Shown here: one piece after another, positions 54,722 to 64,000 of the stretch | Layout of the letters: every line of letters starts with the position of its first letter | Position numbering within the stretch: position 1 is the first letter of the stretch | From: Dendrolimus kikuchii | Taxonomy: Eukaryota > Arthropoda > Insecta > Lepidoptera > Lasiocampidae | Length of the DNA: 64,000 nucleotides | Assembly: GCA_019925095.2 (NCBI GenBank) | Contig: CM034397.1 | Coordinates: forward strand, 5,723,763 to 5,787,762 | Direction: 5' to 3' | The notes under the pieces: model-generated | The model's input: only the letters and a program-made list of their open reading frames with translations | Databases searched by the model: none | What the model was told of the DNA's origin: nothing | Position numbers and translations under genes: made by a program

Positions 54722-55569
54722 CTAAAACAATAATAGTAAATTTTTCTCATATACTACGACGACCACGTCCTTAAAAACACTACGTTATATATACTTTTGT
54801 ATAACTTCATAATTGTAGGTACTTTAAAATAACCTACTACGAGTAGTAATTATGTTCATAGTAAATGTATGTAACTAGTAAAAAAGAAACTCATATTTGA
54901 TATACAAAAATATTTAGCAATTAATATTTCTTAACAATTACGCTACGAAATTTCAAGTATTTTGTAGAAATGTCAATAATAAGCCCTTTCTAGAAAATTG
55001 TAATTATTTAATCCAAAAATAGACAGACACATTTAAACTACGTTTAAATTTCATAAAACAATTCCCGCGCTCAGTGTTTCAGAAATGTTAAATAAAAGAA
55101 CAAGTAGGTAATTAAATCTAGACTTAAATTTACAATATGAAAATGCTAATAAATATTTGTTACATACTTTATATTAATTTATATATAATTTATTTATTTT
55201 TTAGTATTTAGTTTAATTTATCTATTAATTTTATTGTATTTCATTGAAAAATACAACATACTATTATATTTTATTTTAAATACATTTAATTTGGAAACTT
55301 ACTTAACTTAACTTACTAACTACTACATCTATTTGCTTAAAACGATTGCAAATAATACATTTTTTTATTTTACCACTCACTACTGCAAATATAAATTATT
55401 TCAGTGAGTGTATGTGCAGTAGTTATTATAATCTACACTTATAATTGTTTATTGATCTGAAATTGAAGTCAAATTTTAACCATTCGACGACGTTTTCTGG
55501 CACATTATATCGTCGTACCTGGTGCCCAAGTATTGAGATTCTAATAAAACAACGATTTTAGTAAATGTC
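54722..55569. other. Spacer, nothing recognised
   Basis: Very AT-rich intronic sequence. Contains CACTCACTACTGCAAATATA, a word recurring in small repeats elsewhere. Confidence 0.35.
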
Positions 55570-56154
55570 ACACAAACTACAAACAAGTTCTTTACAAACG
55601 TGTGCTTTACAAAGCACAAATTAGGCCGCATATGGAATACTGCTCACACTTATGGGCTGGGGCACCCGCTTACCAGACTGTCCCTCTGGACTCCATCCAC
55701 GTCGCGCCGTTTGTATAGTCGACGATACCATACTAACAGGCGGTTTAGAATCGCTTAGTCTTCGGAGAGACTTTGCGTCCTTCTGCGCATTGTACCGCCT
55801 GTATTACGAAGACTGCTCCGAGGAACTGTTTGATCTGGTACCAACGCCTCACTTTTACAATCGCACCGCTCGCCATCGACGGGATGTAAACGCCTATTTC
55901 TTGGAGCTCCCACGCTCAACTACTCAACGGTTCTCTAGAACGTTTATTCCGCGTACAACAATGATCTGAAGAGGGCCTCACGCCGAGGTTTGTTCTCTGC
56001 GCTACGACATGGGGTCGTTTAAGGGCGTTATAAAATTTCTTAGAGACTGGCAACGCGTTGGCAACGCCCCTGGTGTTGCAAACGTCCATAGGCGACGGTA
56101 ATCACCTTCCTGAGCCGTCCGCCTGTTTGAGGCAATAAAACAAAATAAAAAAAG
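55570..56154 (+). pseudogene. LINE ORF2 C-terminal copy with 3' tail
   Basis: Coding blocks LYKAQIRPHMEYCSHLWAGA, CALYRLYYEDCSEELFDLVP and TQRFSRTFIPRTTM, then the 3' tail with CCATAGGCGACGGTAATCAC and AATAAAACAAAATAAAAAAA. Paralogue of 3075-3410 and better preserved. It has at least one frame change near 55650, so it is inactive. The tail links this LINE to the SINE-like copies near 2.0 and 6.7 kb. Confidence 0.7.
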
Positions 56155-56293
56155 TTCACCTGCAGGCCTCCGGATGTCAAGTCGGAATAATACCAGAGTG
56201 ACGACCTTAAGTTGTGCCGCAAGTTTGTCATTGTAGTGTCACAATAACTAAAAGGGATTTTTCAGCAGGCTTTTTATATAAAAATATACGAAA

Positions 56294-56500
56294 TTATATA
56301 TTGACATAAACGCGCCATATCTTCTTATAACATATTCAGAAGGCTTGTATGAATTAAGTTTTGCTTTTATTAGTTTTCCTTCGTGTGTAGTAAACCTACA
56401 CAGACTTATAAATGGACGTACACGAAGCCATGAATGAATTTCATTAGGATTCCAACTCAGCCACAAATGGTTACGGGCTCCTAGATGGTAAAAAAACAAA
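56294..56500 (-). pseudogene. Decayed FLYWCH exon
   Basis: A minus-strand frame contains CRFTTHEGKLIKAKLNSYKP and then SEYVIRRYG, clearly the second half of the right-hand exon class. The W-x-C core is scrambled, H-x-H reads S-Y-K, and small indels shift the tail: a VYVNI-stop appears only in another frame. It is a dead exon copy. Confidence 0.85.
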
Positions 56501-56668
56501 TATAGACATAAACACTGTTGCTTATAATCTATATGTATGATGTTACTTTATAACGAATCTCCCCTAAGTTTTGAACTATAATGTGGTTAATTCTAAAAAC
56601 AAATCAAGATGTAGACGGTGTAGAGTGTTAAATATACTTTCAACGAAAATTAATTTGAATGATATCAA

Positions 56669-56733
56669 GTGGAGGAGACAAACTTCCAATGTTTTTGTTA
56701 TTTACAAAAACATTGGAAGTTTGTCTCCTCCAC
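56669..56733. repeat. 30-bp perfect inverted repeat
   Basis: The arms 56669-56698 and 56704-56733 are exact inverted copies around a 5-base loop (TATTT). Each arm contains GGAGGAGACAAACTTCCAAT or its complement. Confidence 0.95.
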
Positions 56734-56839
56734 ATCGACAGAACACTTCATGGAATTACCTGACTTTATTTCAAATAGAACTGCACTGGTAAATATCACT
56801 GTTGAAGTTACGAAGAATTTCAACGAAATTTCAATAACA

Positions 56840-57773
56840 AATTTCAAGAGGTGTTAATATAATCTATTATTTACATAGCTAAAACGACATGAATAATAAA
56901 GATCATTTATAAATATAAATAATAAACAAATAAAAGTAGAAAATGTAGTATTTATTTAGTAGATATTAAAAACTAAAATATGAATATTTCCTTTATATTA
57001 TGCGTTTTAAAATTCCCCAACCAAGTCGGAAATACAGTAAATATTTGTCACTACGAAACCCTTATGTAATTAATATAAGCAAACCTAAAACCATTCACAT
57101 CATCTAAGGAGTAAACTTGTTGAATATTTTTAACATTCTATTAATTTTTATGTATTTAATACAACTTAACAATATATTTTTTTAAAGGTTTTTTAATAAA
57201 TTGTTTTAAATCGTGTAAATATTTATAAAAATAATAACATATACTATATATCTAAATTCTTCAAAACATTTATTGATCCCGAGTAGCTAAGACGGAATTT
57301 AAAAGTAAATCCGTCTTCAAAAGTAACTAAAAAACAAAAAATAAACGTTTTCTACATCTTGAAGTCGGTGCGAAGTAAAACATAGAAAGTAAATACCAGA
57401 TTTTTTAAATTTGTTTAATATATGTTTTATTTGGCACCACCTTATAGATGTACTAAAATATATTTGCTTTTTAGTTACTTTTGAATTGGGTTTGGTTTTT
57501 ATATATATTTTTATTTTCTAGTATTTACGCAAATACTTGAATAGCTATAGAGAACAAAATATGTGAAACACGTTGTACGAGCTTATAATATTCGAGGGTT
57601 GCTCTCGCTTTCACTGGAATCCTCATCAGATTCTGACTTGTTGACAATGGCATCACCTCAGGAGTATACAGTTTCAAATTAAAAATAAGTTGAAAATCTG
57701 TCTACAATAATTGTGGACAGTCGATTTGAAAACCTCCTTCTTTTTAAAATAAGTTAAAAATATATAAAATTAT
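56840..57773. other. Spacer, nothing recognised
   Basis: AT-rich intronic sequence between the decayed exon and the exon at 57774. Confidence 0.35.
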
Positions 57774-58009
57774 CTATAGTTTGATATAAACGCCGTCTCT
57801 AATAACATATTTAGGCGCTTCGTGATCATGTGCTAGCTGTGCTTTAAACGTCCTCATATGACCTTCTATAGTCCAAAACCTGGCTCTGCAAGTACCATTA
57901 CGACGGCACCTCCATAAACTTCTTGAAGGACCTTTAGAGGTATCTTTGTGAAATATATGACCATTGACCATCGCAACTGTGTTAAATAATCGGTTCTTCA
58001 CCCATTGAA
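57774..58009 (-). CDS. mod(mdg4): FLYWCH terminal exon, 77 residues
   Basis: The acceptor AATATTTTCAG ends at 58010; two bases then QWVKNRLFNTVAMVNGHIFHK. FLYWCH residues are W32, C34, C40, H60 and H62 (H-D-H). There is a small insertion before the KAQL block relative to its neighbours. Tail YVIRDGVYIKL. Intact frame and ligands. Confidence 0.9.
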
Positions 58010-58789
58010 CTGAAAATATTCGTTATTGTCTTTGTTTATATTTACTCCCAAAATAACCATTATATCTAGTTACCGCTAGAATGAATGAATGAATGAAAAA
58101 CTTTATTGTGAATCATTAATGAAAAGCTTTATTGTTAACCATTAATTAATTTAGGTCCTTACAAACTAGATACAATTACTAGATTACCTAAGCATACTAT
58201 TTCACTATTATTGGAAACCTTAAACTCTAACGGTCTTATTCATATTGAGTTAGAGTAGGCTTATATGAATAAAACCGTATGTCTGTATTTAAAACAATAT
58301 TTAAGCTTAAATAAACACAATGGTAATAATTCTTAACCTGGTTTCTGATATGTCTAAAACAAATTAAAACTTCTTAGATAACACAATAAAAGATCCGCGA
58401 CTACTTCAAGAGTGACGGCAGAAAATAAAAAAATAAATTAAAATTAGTTTAATATAATCTATACATGAGTATATATTTTAAATTCGCACAAGACTACAAA
58501 CAAAATACTGAGCATTGGGTACCGTTTGCTGGCCCAGAACTCTACCAACGTTATCTTATTATATTACTTTAATAGCCCGATAATCAACAGGCAACCAGGC
58601 CTGATCCTAGTATTCTGGGGCTTCGAGCTTCAGTGTATCACGATCCAAGCATCTCCACAGTAAAAGCAAGCTCTCACTGAGCGTAGTATATTAACGTTAC
58701 TTCAGTGATTGATATTTCCGAAATATACTGCTTGATCGAAACTAATTCAATAAATCAATTATTCAGATACGAACATCATGTCAACTTGC
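58010..58789. other. Spacer with a short foldback
   Basis: CGGTCTTATTCATA (58231) and TATGAATAAAACCG (ending 58277) are inverted copies enclosing TTGAGTTAGAGTAGGC, a small dispersed repeat also seen near 2900 and 13845. No gene seen. Confidence 0.5.
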
Positions 58790-58930
58790 ACCTGGTTCCT
58801 AAATCTCACTAACCGCTCATTTGGCTTGCTATCGGTTTAAATTTGACATAAACTCCAAATAAATAATATAAAATTTCTATCAATGGTAAGGCAAGTGAAT
58901 GAATAGTATTATTTAGGAACCGGCCCTTAA
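58790..58930. mobile_element. MITE family C, copy 3
   Basis: GGTTCCTAAATCTCAC and TATTTAGGAACCGG form inverted ends around a core related to 7651-7770 and 11273-11380. Confidence 0.6.
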
Positions 58931-59272
58931 TTAGCATCCTACATCAGCACTATCACAACAGAAAATCGAGGAGTTTTTGGCGGGAACTGTAAGGGGACGT
59001 TGTGCTGTGCAGTTTTATTTTCTAAAAATGTGTAAAATTACTCTAAAGTGAACAATAGTTGTAGGATATTGATAGTTTTTGAGTAGTAATTATGTGTTTT
59101 TGCGAGAAATTGTGAACTATATAGCCAAATGTGGCCTTTCGAGTTTTCACAAGAACTCCGTTGAATGACGTCGATTGTAGCCTACAATACAACGGCATCT
59201 GGCTTAAGGGCCTAGTTGCCAAGCCTTAAACTTAAAAAAAAAAACAGAAAATCGATGTCATCCATTATATCA

Positions 59273-59350
59273 TTAAATTTTAAAATAAATCCCATTTTTA
59301 CTACATATTTCGAAGCTGGGTTTATTATGGATTAGTTGTATATTTAACAA
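59273..59350 (-). pseudogene. Decayed FLYWCH exon, C-terminal half
   Basis: Ends QLIHNKPSFEICSKNGIYFKI then a stop, matching the exon tail class, but H-x-H reads H-N-K. The matching N-terminal half lies at 59659-59852, across an insertion of about 300 bases. Confidence 0.8.
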
Positions 59351-59545
59351 CAACAACTGTTGACTTATGTTGTGTGGTGCGTCTATGATGTTACCCCGTT
59401 GGATAGGCTGACGCACCACTGGCGAGAGCCCACGGCTCAACCGCCATGCGGGAGCTAGGCTCAACCGTTGGAGGGGAGTACAAAATAAGATGACAAGATG
59501 TTGTATTCTAGATGTAATTATTGCTTAATAAATTTCAATCAATCA
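59351..59545. mobile_element. Unclassified retroposon-like insertion
   Basis: A GC-richer block (CAACCGCCATGCGGGAGC) is followed by an AT-rich end (GCTTAATAAATTTCAATCAA). It separates the two halves of a FLYWCH exon and is the likely cause of its disruption. Family unknown. Confidence 0.45.
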
Positions 59546-59658
59546 AGATTAAACTTAAAACTATATATACAGAAATTTTAAGTACTACGTGAAAATATGT
59601 AAAATCTTAAACATGATAGATTTTACCACGTACATGGACTACTCAATTATAAACCTTG

Positions 59659-59852
59659 CTAATTATGTAGCAATAAATTATTCCATGTACGTGACATAAC
59701 ACAATCCATGCCAGAACGAGTACATCTCCACAACCGTTTCTCATTATTATTCCTCTCATAACCCGCGGCACCGATTTTGATGAAATATTTTGTAACTAGT
59801 TTGAGTAGGTCTCGGGATGATTTAAATTCACAATCGGAGCCGGTATATGGCA
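59659..59852 (-). pseudogene. Decayed FLYWCH exon, N-terminal half
   Basis: The acceptor CCAATTACAG ends at 59853, followed by a split codon and 63 codons. NNNEKRLWRCTRSGMDC keeps W41, C43 and C50, but the frame then runs into unrelated sequence (VMSRTWNN...) and H-x-H is missing. Partner half at 59273-59350. Confidence 0.8.
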
Positions 59853-60145
59853 CTGTAATTGGGTTCTAGATTTTTATTTTTTAAGGGCAGGACAATGTCT
59901 CCCGGGTACAGCTAGTTCTTAATAAAGTAAACACGATAGGCTACAAAATGCGTACGCCGTAACTAAAGCAACTTCATAATTACACGATGTTTGATGTTGT
60001 ATTAAAAATTACTAGTATCAAAATTACTCTTGACCTAATATTGGGGTTGCTAGAGTTTAGACAAATTTGCGAAAATGGCGCCCTTATTATTTTCTACTTT
60101 ATTTTGTCGCCCTGTACCTAGTTCTTAATTAAATATTGTTAACTA

Positions 60146-60480
60146 GCTGATGCCCGCGACTTCGTCCACGTGGTGCGGTTTTTTAACTATCTTACGGGAA
60201 CTCTATTTTTTCGGGATCAAAAGTATCCTATATGTTGACCAGGGATATAAGCTACCACCATACAAAATTTCATTTAAATCGGTCCAGTCGTTTCGGAGAT
60301 TAGCCGGTACAAACAGACAGAAAAACAGACACACAGACAAACAGAGAAACAAAAAAATTTTAAAAATCTAAATTAGTTCTATTTCACCTCTTACATCCCC
60401 CTGACTCGGTTTTTAGCATTTTTTTCATTATACAGAAATTCGACCTCTACAATTTTATTATATGTATAGATTTATACACG
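60146..60480 (+). mobile_element. GCCCGCGACTTCGTCC repeat, best copy
   Basis: Starts CTAGCTGATGCCCGCGACTT and contains GGGATATAAGCTACCACCAT and GGTCCAGTCGTTTCGGAGAT. It ends in ATATGTATAGATTTATAC. Same family as 19186-19440. Confidence 0.7.
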
Positions 60481-60601
60481 CATTCTATGTTACATTAATA
60501 TGGTTTCAGAACGCTGCTAGAAGTTTTATTAATGAGGGCTTTCTGTCATGTTGAAGAAGTGTTGTGAGAAGCAATTTCCAAGAATATAAAGCATAATGAG
60601 A

Positions 60602-60831
60602 TCACAGTTTAACATATATCCCATCTTTTATAACATAATTAGAAGGAGCATGGTTGTGATGAAATTGTGCTTTTATTATATTTCCTTCGCATATTGTGAA
60701 TCTGGCTTTACAGTTACGGCTTGCTCGAGTGCATCTCCAGAAATTCATACTGTCAGTGTTTCTTAAATTGTAGAATGTAAAATCGTCTACCAGCGCGATT
60801 GTCTTTGATGCACGATTCTTTACCCATAGAA
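60602..60831 (-). CDS. mod(mdg4): FLYWCH terminal exon, LWVKN class
   Basis: The acceptor AAATATTTTCAG ends at 60832; a split codon and 75 codons follow, to a TGA at 60602. There is no initiator codon. FLYWCH residues are W31, C33, C40, H58 and H60 (H-N-H). N-terminus LWVKNRASKTIALVDDFTFYN and tail YVIKDGIYVKL. Ligands intact. Nearest relatives are 61355 and 63001. Confidence 0.9.
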
Positions 60832-61041
60832 CTGAAAATATTTGTTAGTGTCAATATATACCTAGAATCCTCCTCCTTTATTTTAATAAGAAGAAAAACA
60901 ATCATATCATATTTTTAAATACACACCATGTTTACAAAGTATTGAAAAAAAAACTCGTGGTTATAATGAAACACTTTAAGCACCTCCGTCATTTTCTGTA
61001 TTATATTGTAAATAAAGTACATTGTATTTTAACAAGGCGAC

Positions 61042-61072
61042 TAATTTTTACCATCGTTTTTCACCCAGTGAG
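61042..61072 (-). pseudogene. Exon start remnant
   Basis: After an acceptor-like TACAG, a split codon is followed by HWVKNDGKN and a stop. It matches the beginning of the QWVKN-class exons and then ends, so only the exon's first 30 bases survive. Confidence 0.6.
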
Positions 61073-61354
61073 CTGTATTAGTCATAAATGTTAACAACAT
61101 TTAAGAAATACTTTACAAAACGTTGATATTTTTATATTATGAATTTAGATAGGTAGGCAACACTTTATTGCCCGTCCATCAAAATAAACAATTACGACAT
61201 AATGTATATTTACAATGCTTTCTAGGCAATAAAATAAGCGGCCTTATCGCCTAAAGCAAATTCTATAGGTGATATTTGATATTGAAGACTGTGTGAAATT
61301 TAAAACATAAACTTACGTAAATTATAATTTCAAACAATATAGAGAACGACATAA
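61073..61354. other. Spacer between exon remnant and exon
   Basis: AT-rich; includes the ATAGGTAGGCAACACTTTAT region, with no gene seen. Confidence 0.35.
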
Positions 61355-61584
61355 TTATATTTTAACATAAACACCGTTTTTAATTACATATTGATAAAGA
61401 TCATGGGTATGATTTAATTGTGCTTTTATTACTTCACCATCACAAGTTGTAAACCTCGCTTTACAATTAGTGTTTGTTCGTGTACATCTCCACATTTGTT
61501 TGTCGTTATAATTCTTTTCATTGTAAAATCGGTAACCATTAATTAGCGCGATGGTCTTTGATGATGAATTCTTCACCCATTGAA
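61355..61584 (-). CDS. mod(mdg4): FLYWCH terminal exon, QWVKN class
   Basis: An acceptor ending TTTCAG at 61585 is followed by two bases and 75 codons. FLYWCH residues are W31, C33, C40, H58 and H60 (H-T-H). QWVKNSSSKTIALINGYRFYN and tail YVIKNGVYVKI. Same length as 48949, 50682, 60602 and 63001, with the KARFTT...KAQLNHTH block shared with 63001. Intact. Confidence 0.9.
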
Positions 61585-61752
61585 CTGAAACTAATTCTTA
61601 GTGTCAAAATTTACAATACTTTAACTTGAAATGCTTTAGCAACGTACTGAATTGGTTCAACGCGATCAATACTAAGTCCTTTCAGAAATTATACAAAAAA
61701 AATCGCATTGCTTTAATTCAAAATACATAAAAACCTATATTTGTACATACAT

Positions 61753-61930
61753 ACATACATAACTTCACGCCAGTTCCCTTGCGGGGTAGGCACGGACAAC
61801 AGAGCGCCATTCAGGCTTATTCTTACACACCTCACTTGCTTCTTTGACATTCATAGCTCTTGTCATGCACGCTCGTCTGTTCTTAAGGCTCCTGACATCA
61901 CCTTCTGCTAGTACACGATCAATTTGATGT
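61753..61930 (-). mobile_element. LINE 3' end, short
   Basis: Same family as 42054-43025: the ACGCCAGTTCCCTTGCGGGG end and a (CATA)n tail are present. It stops near 61930 and no clear target duplication was found. It directly abuts the TIR element at 61956. Confidence 0.75.
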
Positions 61931-61955
61931 AAATTGTAAATTGCATATATATGTT

Positions 61956-62570
61956 ACGGGCAATTTGATAAATCAGGTCACTGTTAATAATGACCGGTCT
62001 GTATCCCGGCCCGTATCAAGCGGGCAATATAAATAAAATTGCACGATTAATCATTTTTCCCAGTCAGTATGAATAACAACAACCTTATTTTGGGCAATGT
62101 TATAGAACACAGATAAAGTGTAGTTTTTTGTTTATTAAATGAGGTTATCAGTTATGATACAGTTACGTGGCACTTTTATTTATTGTTTGTTTCGCTTCGT
62201 TTCCGCCTTAGACTTCTAACCTATATTAAAGCAATTCGAATGTATTCATAATAAATAAAAGTGCTATATAACTATACCCCTCCCAAAATGAATTAAATTT
62301 ACATAATTCTTATGGAAAGGTAACCGAATTTATCACATTGTCCGGCTATACGTCGGGAAGTATTAATATTGCATGCCCGGTCCAAATGATAAATTCAAGT
62401 TATCTCAAACAATGATTTTTTAAATGAACCACGGGTCGTCGGACGTTACTAATATGAAAATGCATGAATGAATGAATTGAAAGTAATTAATTTTTCAAAT
62501 TGACCGACACTCTTGGTCATTATTCAAAATGATCGGTCTATATTAATGCCCCATTAATCAAATTGCCCGT
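61956..62570. mobile_element. DNA transposon-like element with ACGGGCAATTTGAT ends
   Basis: ACGGGCAATTTGATAAAT at the left and ATTAATCAAATTGCCCGT at the right are inverted copies with one mismatch. GACCGGTCTGTAT and ATGATCGGTCTATA extend the pairing inside. No transposase seen; non-autonomous. Confidence 0.7.
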
Positions 62571-62658
62571 TATTACGGGCAATATATAGAACAAGGTAGT
62601 TGATATTGCTTTGGAAGCGTTTGTAGAATCATAACTTTCAATAAATAATAAAATTATG

Positions 62659-62819
62659 TTATAATAACATACGATTTTCACAACATATTAAGAATATGAT
62701 ACAGTCATAGTTGTACTTTGATATTTGAAAAACTTGATTTTATTTATTCCTAGATCGAGTGTATTTCCAGTAATTTTTGTTGCTGATACTGTATATTGTA
62801 AAAGTATAAAATGTATTTA
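62659..62819 (-). pseudogene. Decayed FLYWCH exon
   Basis: The acceptor TTTACAG is still present. The frame reads NTFYTFTIYSISNKNYWKYT, then a stop soon follows. The W-x-C position reads W-K-Y, and the QWVKN...IAL start has been lost. Nucleotide similarity to 60602-60831 continues to an end like its tail. A dead copy. Confidence 0.8.
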
Positions 62820-63000
62820 CTGTAAAGACAAACTCTATTAGTACATGTAATGTAAGATATTTTTTATTTATATAACATGAATTAATTTATTATGTATATT
62901 CTATAGAACGTAATATAGGTACTCATAAAAGACTGCATGAAATTTAAGCCGTGAGGGTTATTTGGGTCATAAATCGCGAACGATATAGAAAATAACAAAG

Positions 63001-63230
63001 TTATATTCTGACATAAATGCCGTTTCTTACAATATATTGTGAAGGGCCGTGGGTATGATTTAATTGTGCTTTTACAATTTTTCCTTCTTGTAGTGTGAAC
63101 CTTGCTTTACAATAACTGCTTGCTCGTGTGCATCTCCAAATGGTCACACTACCAGTGGTCCTTTCATTATAAAATGTATGGTCATCTAATAGCGCGATGA
63201 TTTTTGATGAACGATTTTTCACCCATTGAA
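63001..63230 (-). CDS. mod(mdg4): FLYWCH terminal exon, rightmost in window
   Basis: The acceptor TTAATTTTAG ends at 63231; two bases then QWVKNRSSKIIALLDDHTFYN, 75 codons in total. FLYWCH residues are F19, W31, C33, C40, H58 and H60 (H-T-H). The tail YIVRNGIYVRI closes it. It is the exon nearest the (unseen) common BTB exons if the gene runs as usual from right to left. Intact. Confidence 0.9.
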
Positions 63231-63359
63231 CTAAAATTAATCACGAATTAACAACACATTCGGAAGTAACTCTTTAGGATTGTCTCTCAGAGAATCACAA
63301 CACTTTTAATACTTGAACTTAGTCCGTTTTAAGCTTGTAGTTAGCAGGTGAGAAAATAT

Positions 63360-63845
63360 TGTTACGACCTAGACGCCGACAAAAACAAATTCACACCTGC
63401 ATACCCGTAAAAACATATTTTATTACCTTTCGGCATTTGGATTTCTTTTGTTTACTGTGTGTTTAAAATTGTGATTAGAAAACAGCCCATTGTTGTATTG
63501 TAATCTTTTATGGCAGTCATTAGCTAGGTGTTACGGATTTAAAGTACAAAATGATTCTAGGAAATTCAGTCTACGCGACCGGACGGACATATTGCATATG
63601 TGCAGTATAAAGCAATGGCCCGATGGAGAGACGAGGCAGTCGAGCGAAGCAAGACGTGTGTACTACAATCGGGAATCTTTTAGTGACGGATTTTGCGCGT
63701 TTTATGGAATTACGACCTTCTGCATTACGTTTGGCCTTGTTGTGTTCGGTTATATTTGTACCTGTGTTATACGTGTTTGTATAGTTCTAATAAAGTCTAT
63801 AGTAATTCTAACGGCATTTGAATTCGAGTCTGGCGACTAGTAACA
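63360..63845 (+). mobile_element. Solo LTR of about 486 bp
   Basis: Starts TGTTACGACCTAGACGCC and ends GGCGACTAGTAACA: TGTTAC and GTAACA are mutual inverted ends. ATAT lies immediately outside on both sides (63356-63359, 63846-63849), a 4-bp target duplication. An AATAAAG near 63788 fits a polyadenylation signal. An open frame inside, with long hydrophobic runs, has no known match and is probably fortuitous. Confidence 0.75.
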
Positions 63846-64000
63846 ATATATATTCGTTGATGTATTATATAAGTCTGCTTCTATACTTGTTCCAACTAAT
63901 AAATTTAGAGCAATAACTTCACAGTTTCAGATCTAATTTCGCGAATTTATCTTGCAGTTTACTACATAGATAAAGGTTACCAATTTATTAGTATGTGTAA

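Noticed and set aside
63490..63840. 116-residue plus-strand open frame with hydrophobic segments
   Set aside because: It lies wholly inside the 63360-63845 solo LTR with its own inverted ends and target duplication; LTRs do not normally encode such a protein.
1..64000. CRISPR arrays, bacterial operons or rRNA genes
   Set aside because: No regularly spaced direct repeats with unique spacers and no conserved RNA cores; all evidence points to a eukaryotic (insect) genome.

Overview
The window looks like an AT-rich insect genome, most probably a moth or butterfly. It holds a long array of single-exon FLYWCH-type zinc-finger modules mixed with repeat families of lepidopteran style: LINEs with microsatellite tails, tRNA-like SINEs, a Helitron ending in CTAG, MITEs, solo LTRs and a gypsy-like element with an env gene. 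No bacterial features are present. Species was not determined.
The organising feature is on the minus strand. From about 63.2 kb down to 1.0 kb there are 20 apparently usable alternative terminal exons. Each starts at a splice acceptor (pyrimidine-rich tract plus AG) that leaves exactly two bases of a split codon. Each encodes one FLYWCH finger (F/Y, W-x-C, C, H-x-H) and ends in a stop codon. This is the architecture of mod(mdg4), the BTB-protein/chromatin insulator locus whose isoforms are made by cis- and trans-splicing onto interchangeable 3' exons. The common BTB exons are not in the window. At least four more exon remnants are decayed, so the array shows birth and death of modules. The right-hand exons (41-63 kb) mostly share a C-terminal Y-x-I-R-x-G-x-Y-(V/I)-x-(I/L/M) tail; most left-hand exons stop at or just after H-x-H.
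The spacers are filled with mobile DNA. 1-9 kb: MITEs, a LINE/SINE family sharing one 3' tail, a broken RT pseudogene and a 5'-truncated Jockey-like LINE with a clear target duplication. 11-24 kb: MITEs, LINE fragments, a nested repeat, a SINE and a LINE 3' end. 25.0-33.8 kb: a nearly complete, recently inserted errantivirus-like element with identical LTRs, gag, a canonical TTTAAAC frameshift site, pol and env, on the same strand as the exons. 35.3-37.2 kb: a Helitron and an intact pogo/Tigger-like transposase. 39-63.8 kb: LINE 3' ends, SINEs, a large hairpin next to an exon, a perfect 30-bp inverted repeat, a TIR element and two solo LTRs that both sit in ATAT target duplications.
The most interesting reading is that a gypsy-class element lies in sense orientation inside the exon array of a gene whose Drosophila counterpart modifies gypsy (mdg4) mutations, and that left-hand exons could only be joined to the common exons by reading through it or by trans-splicing.
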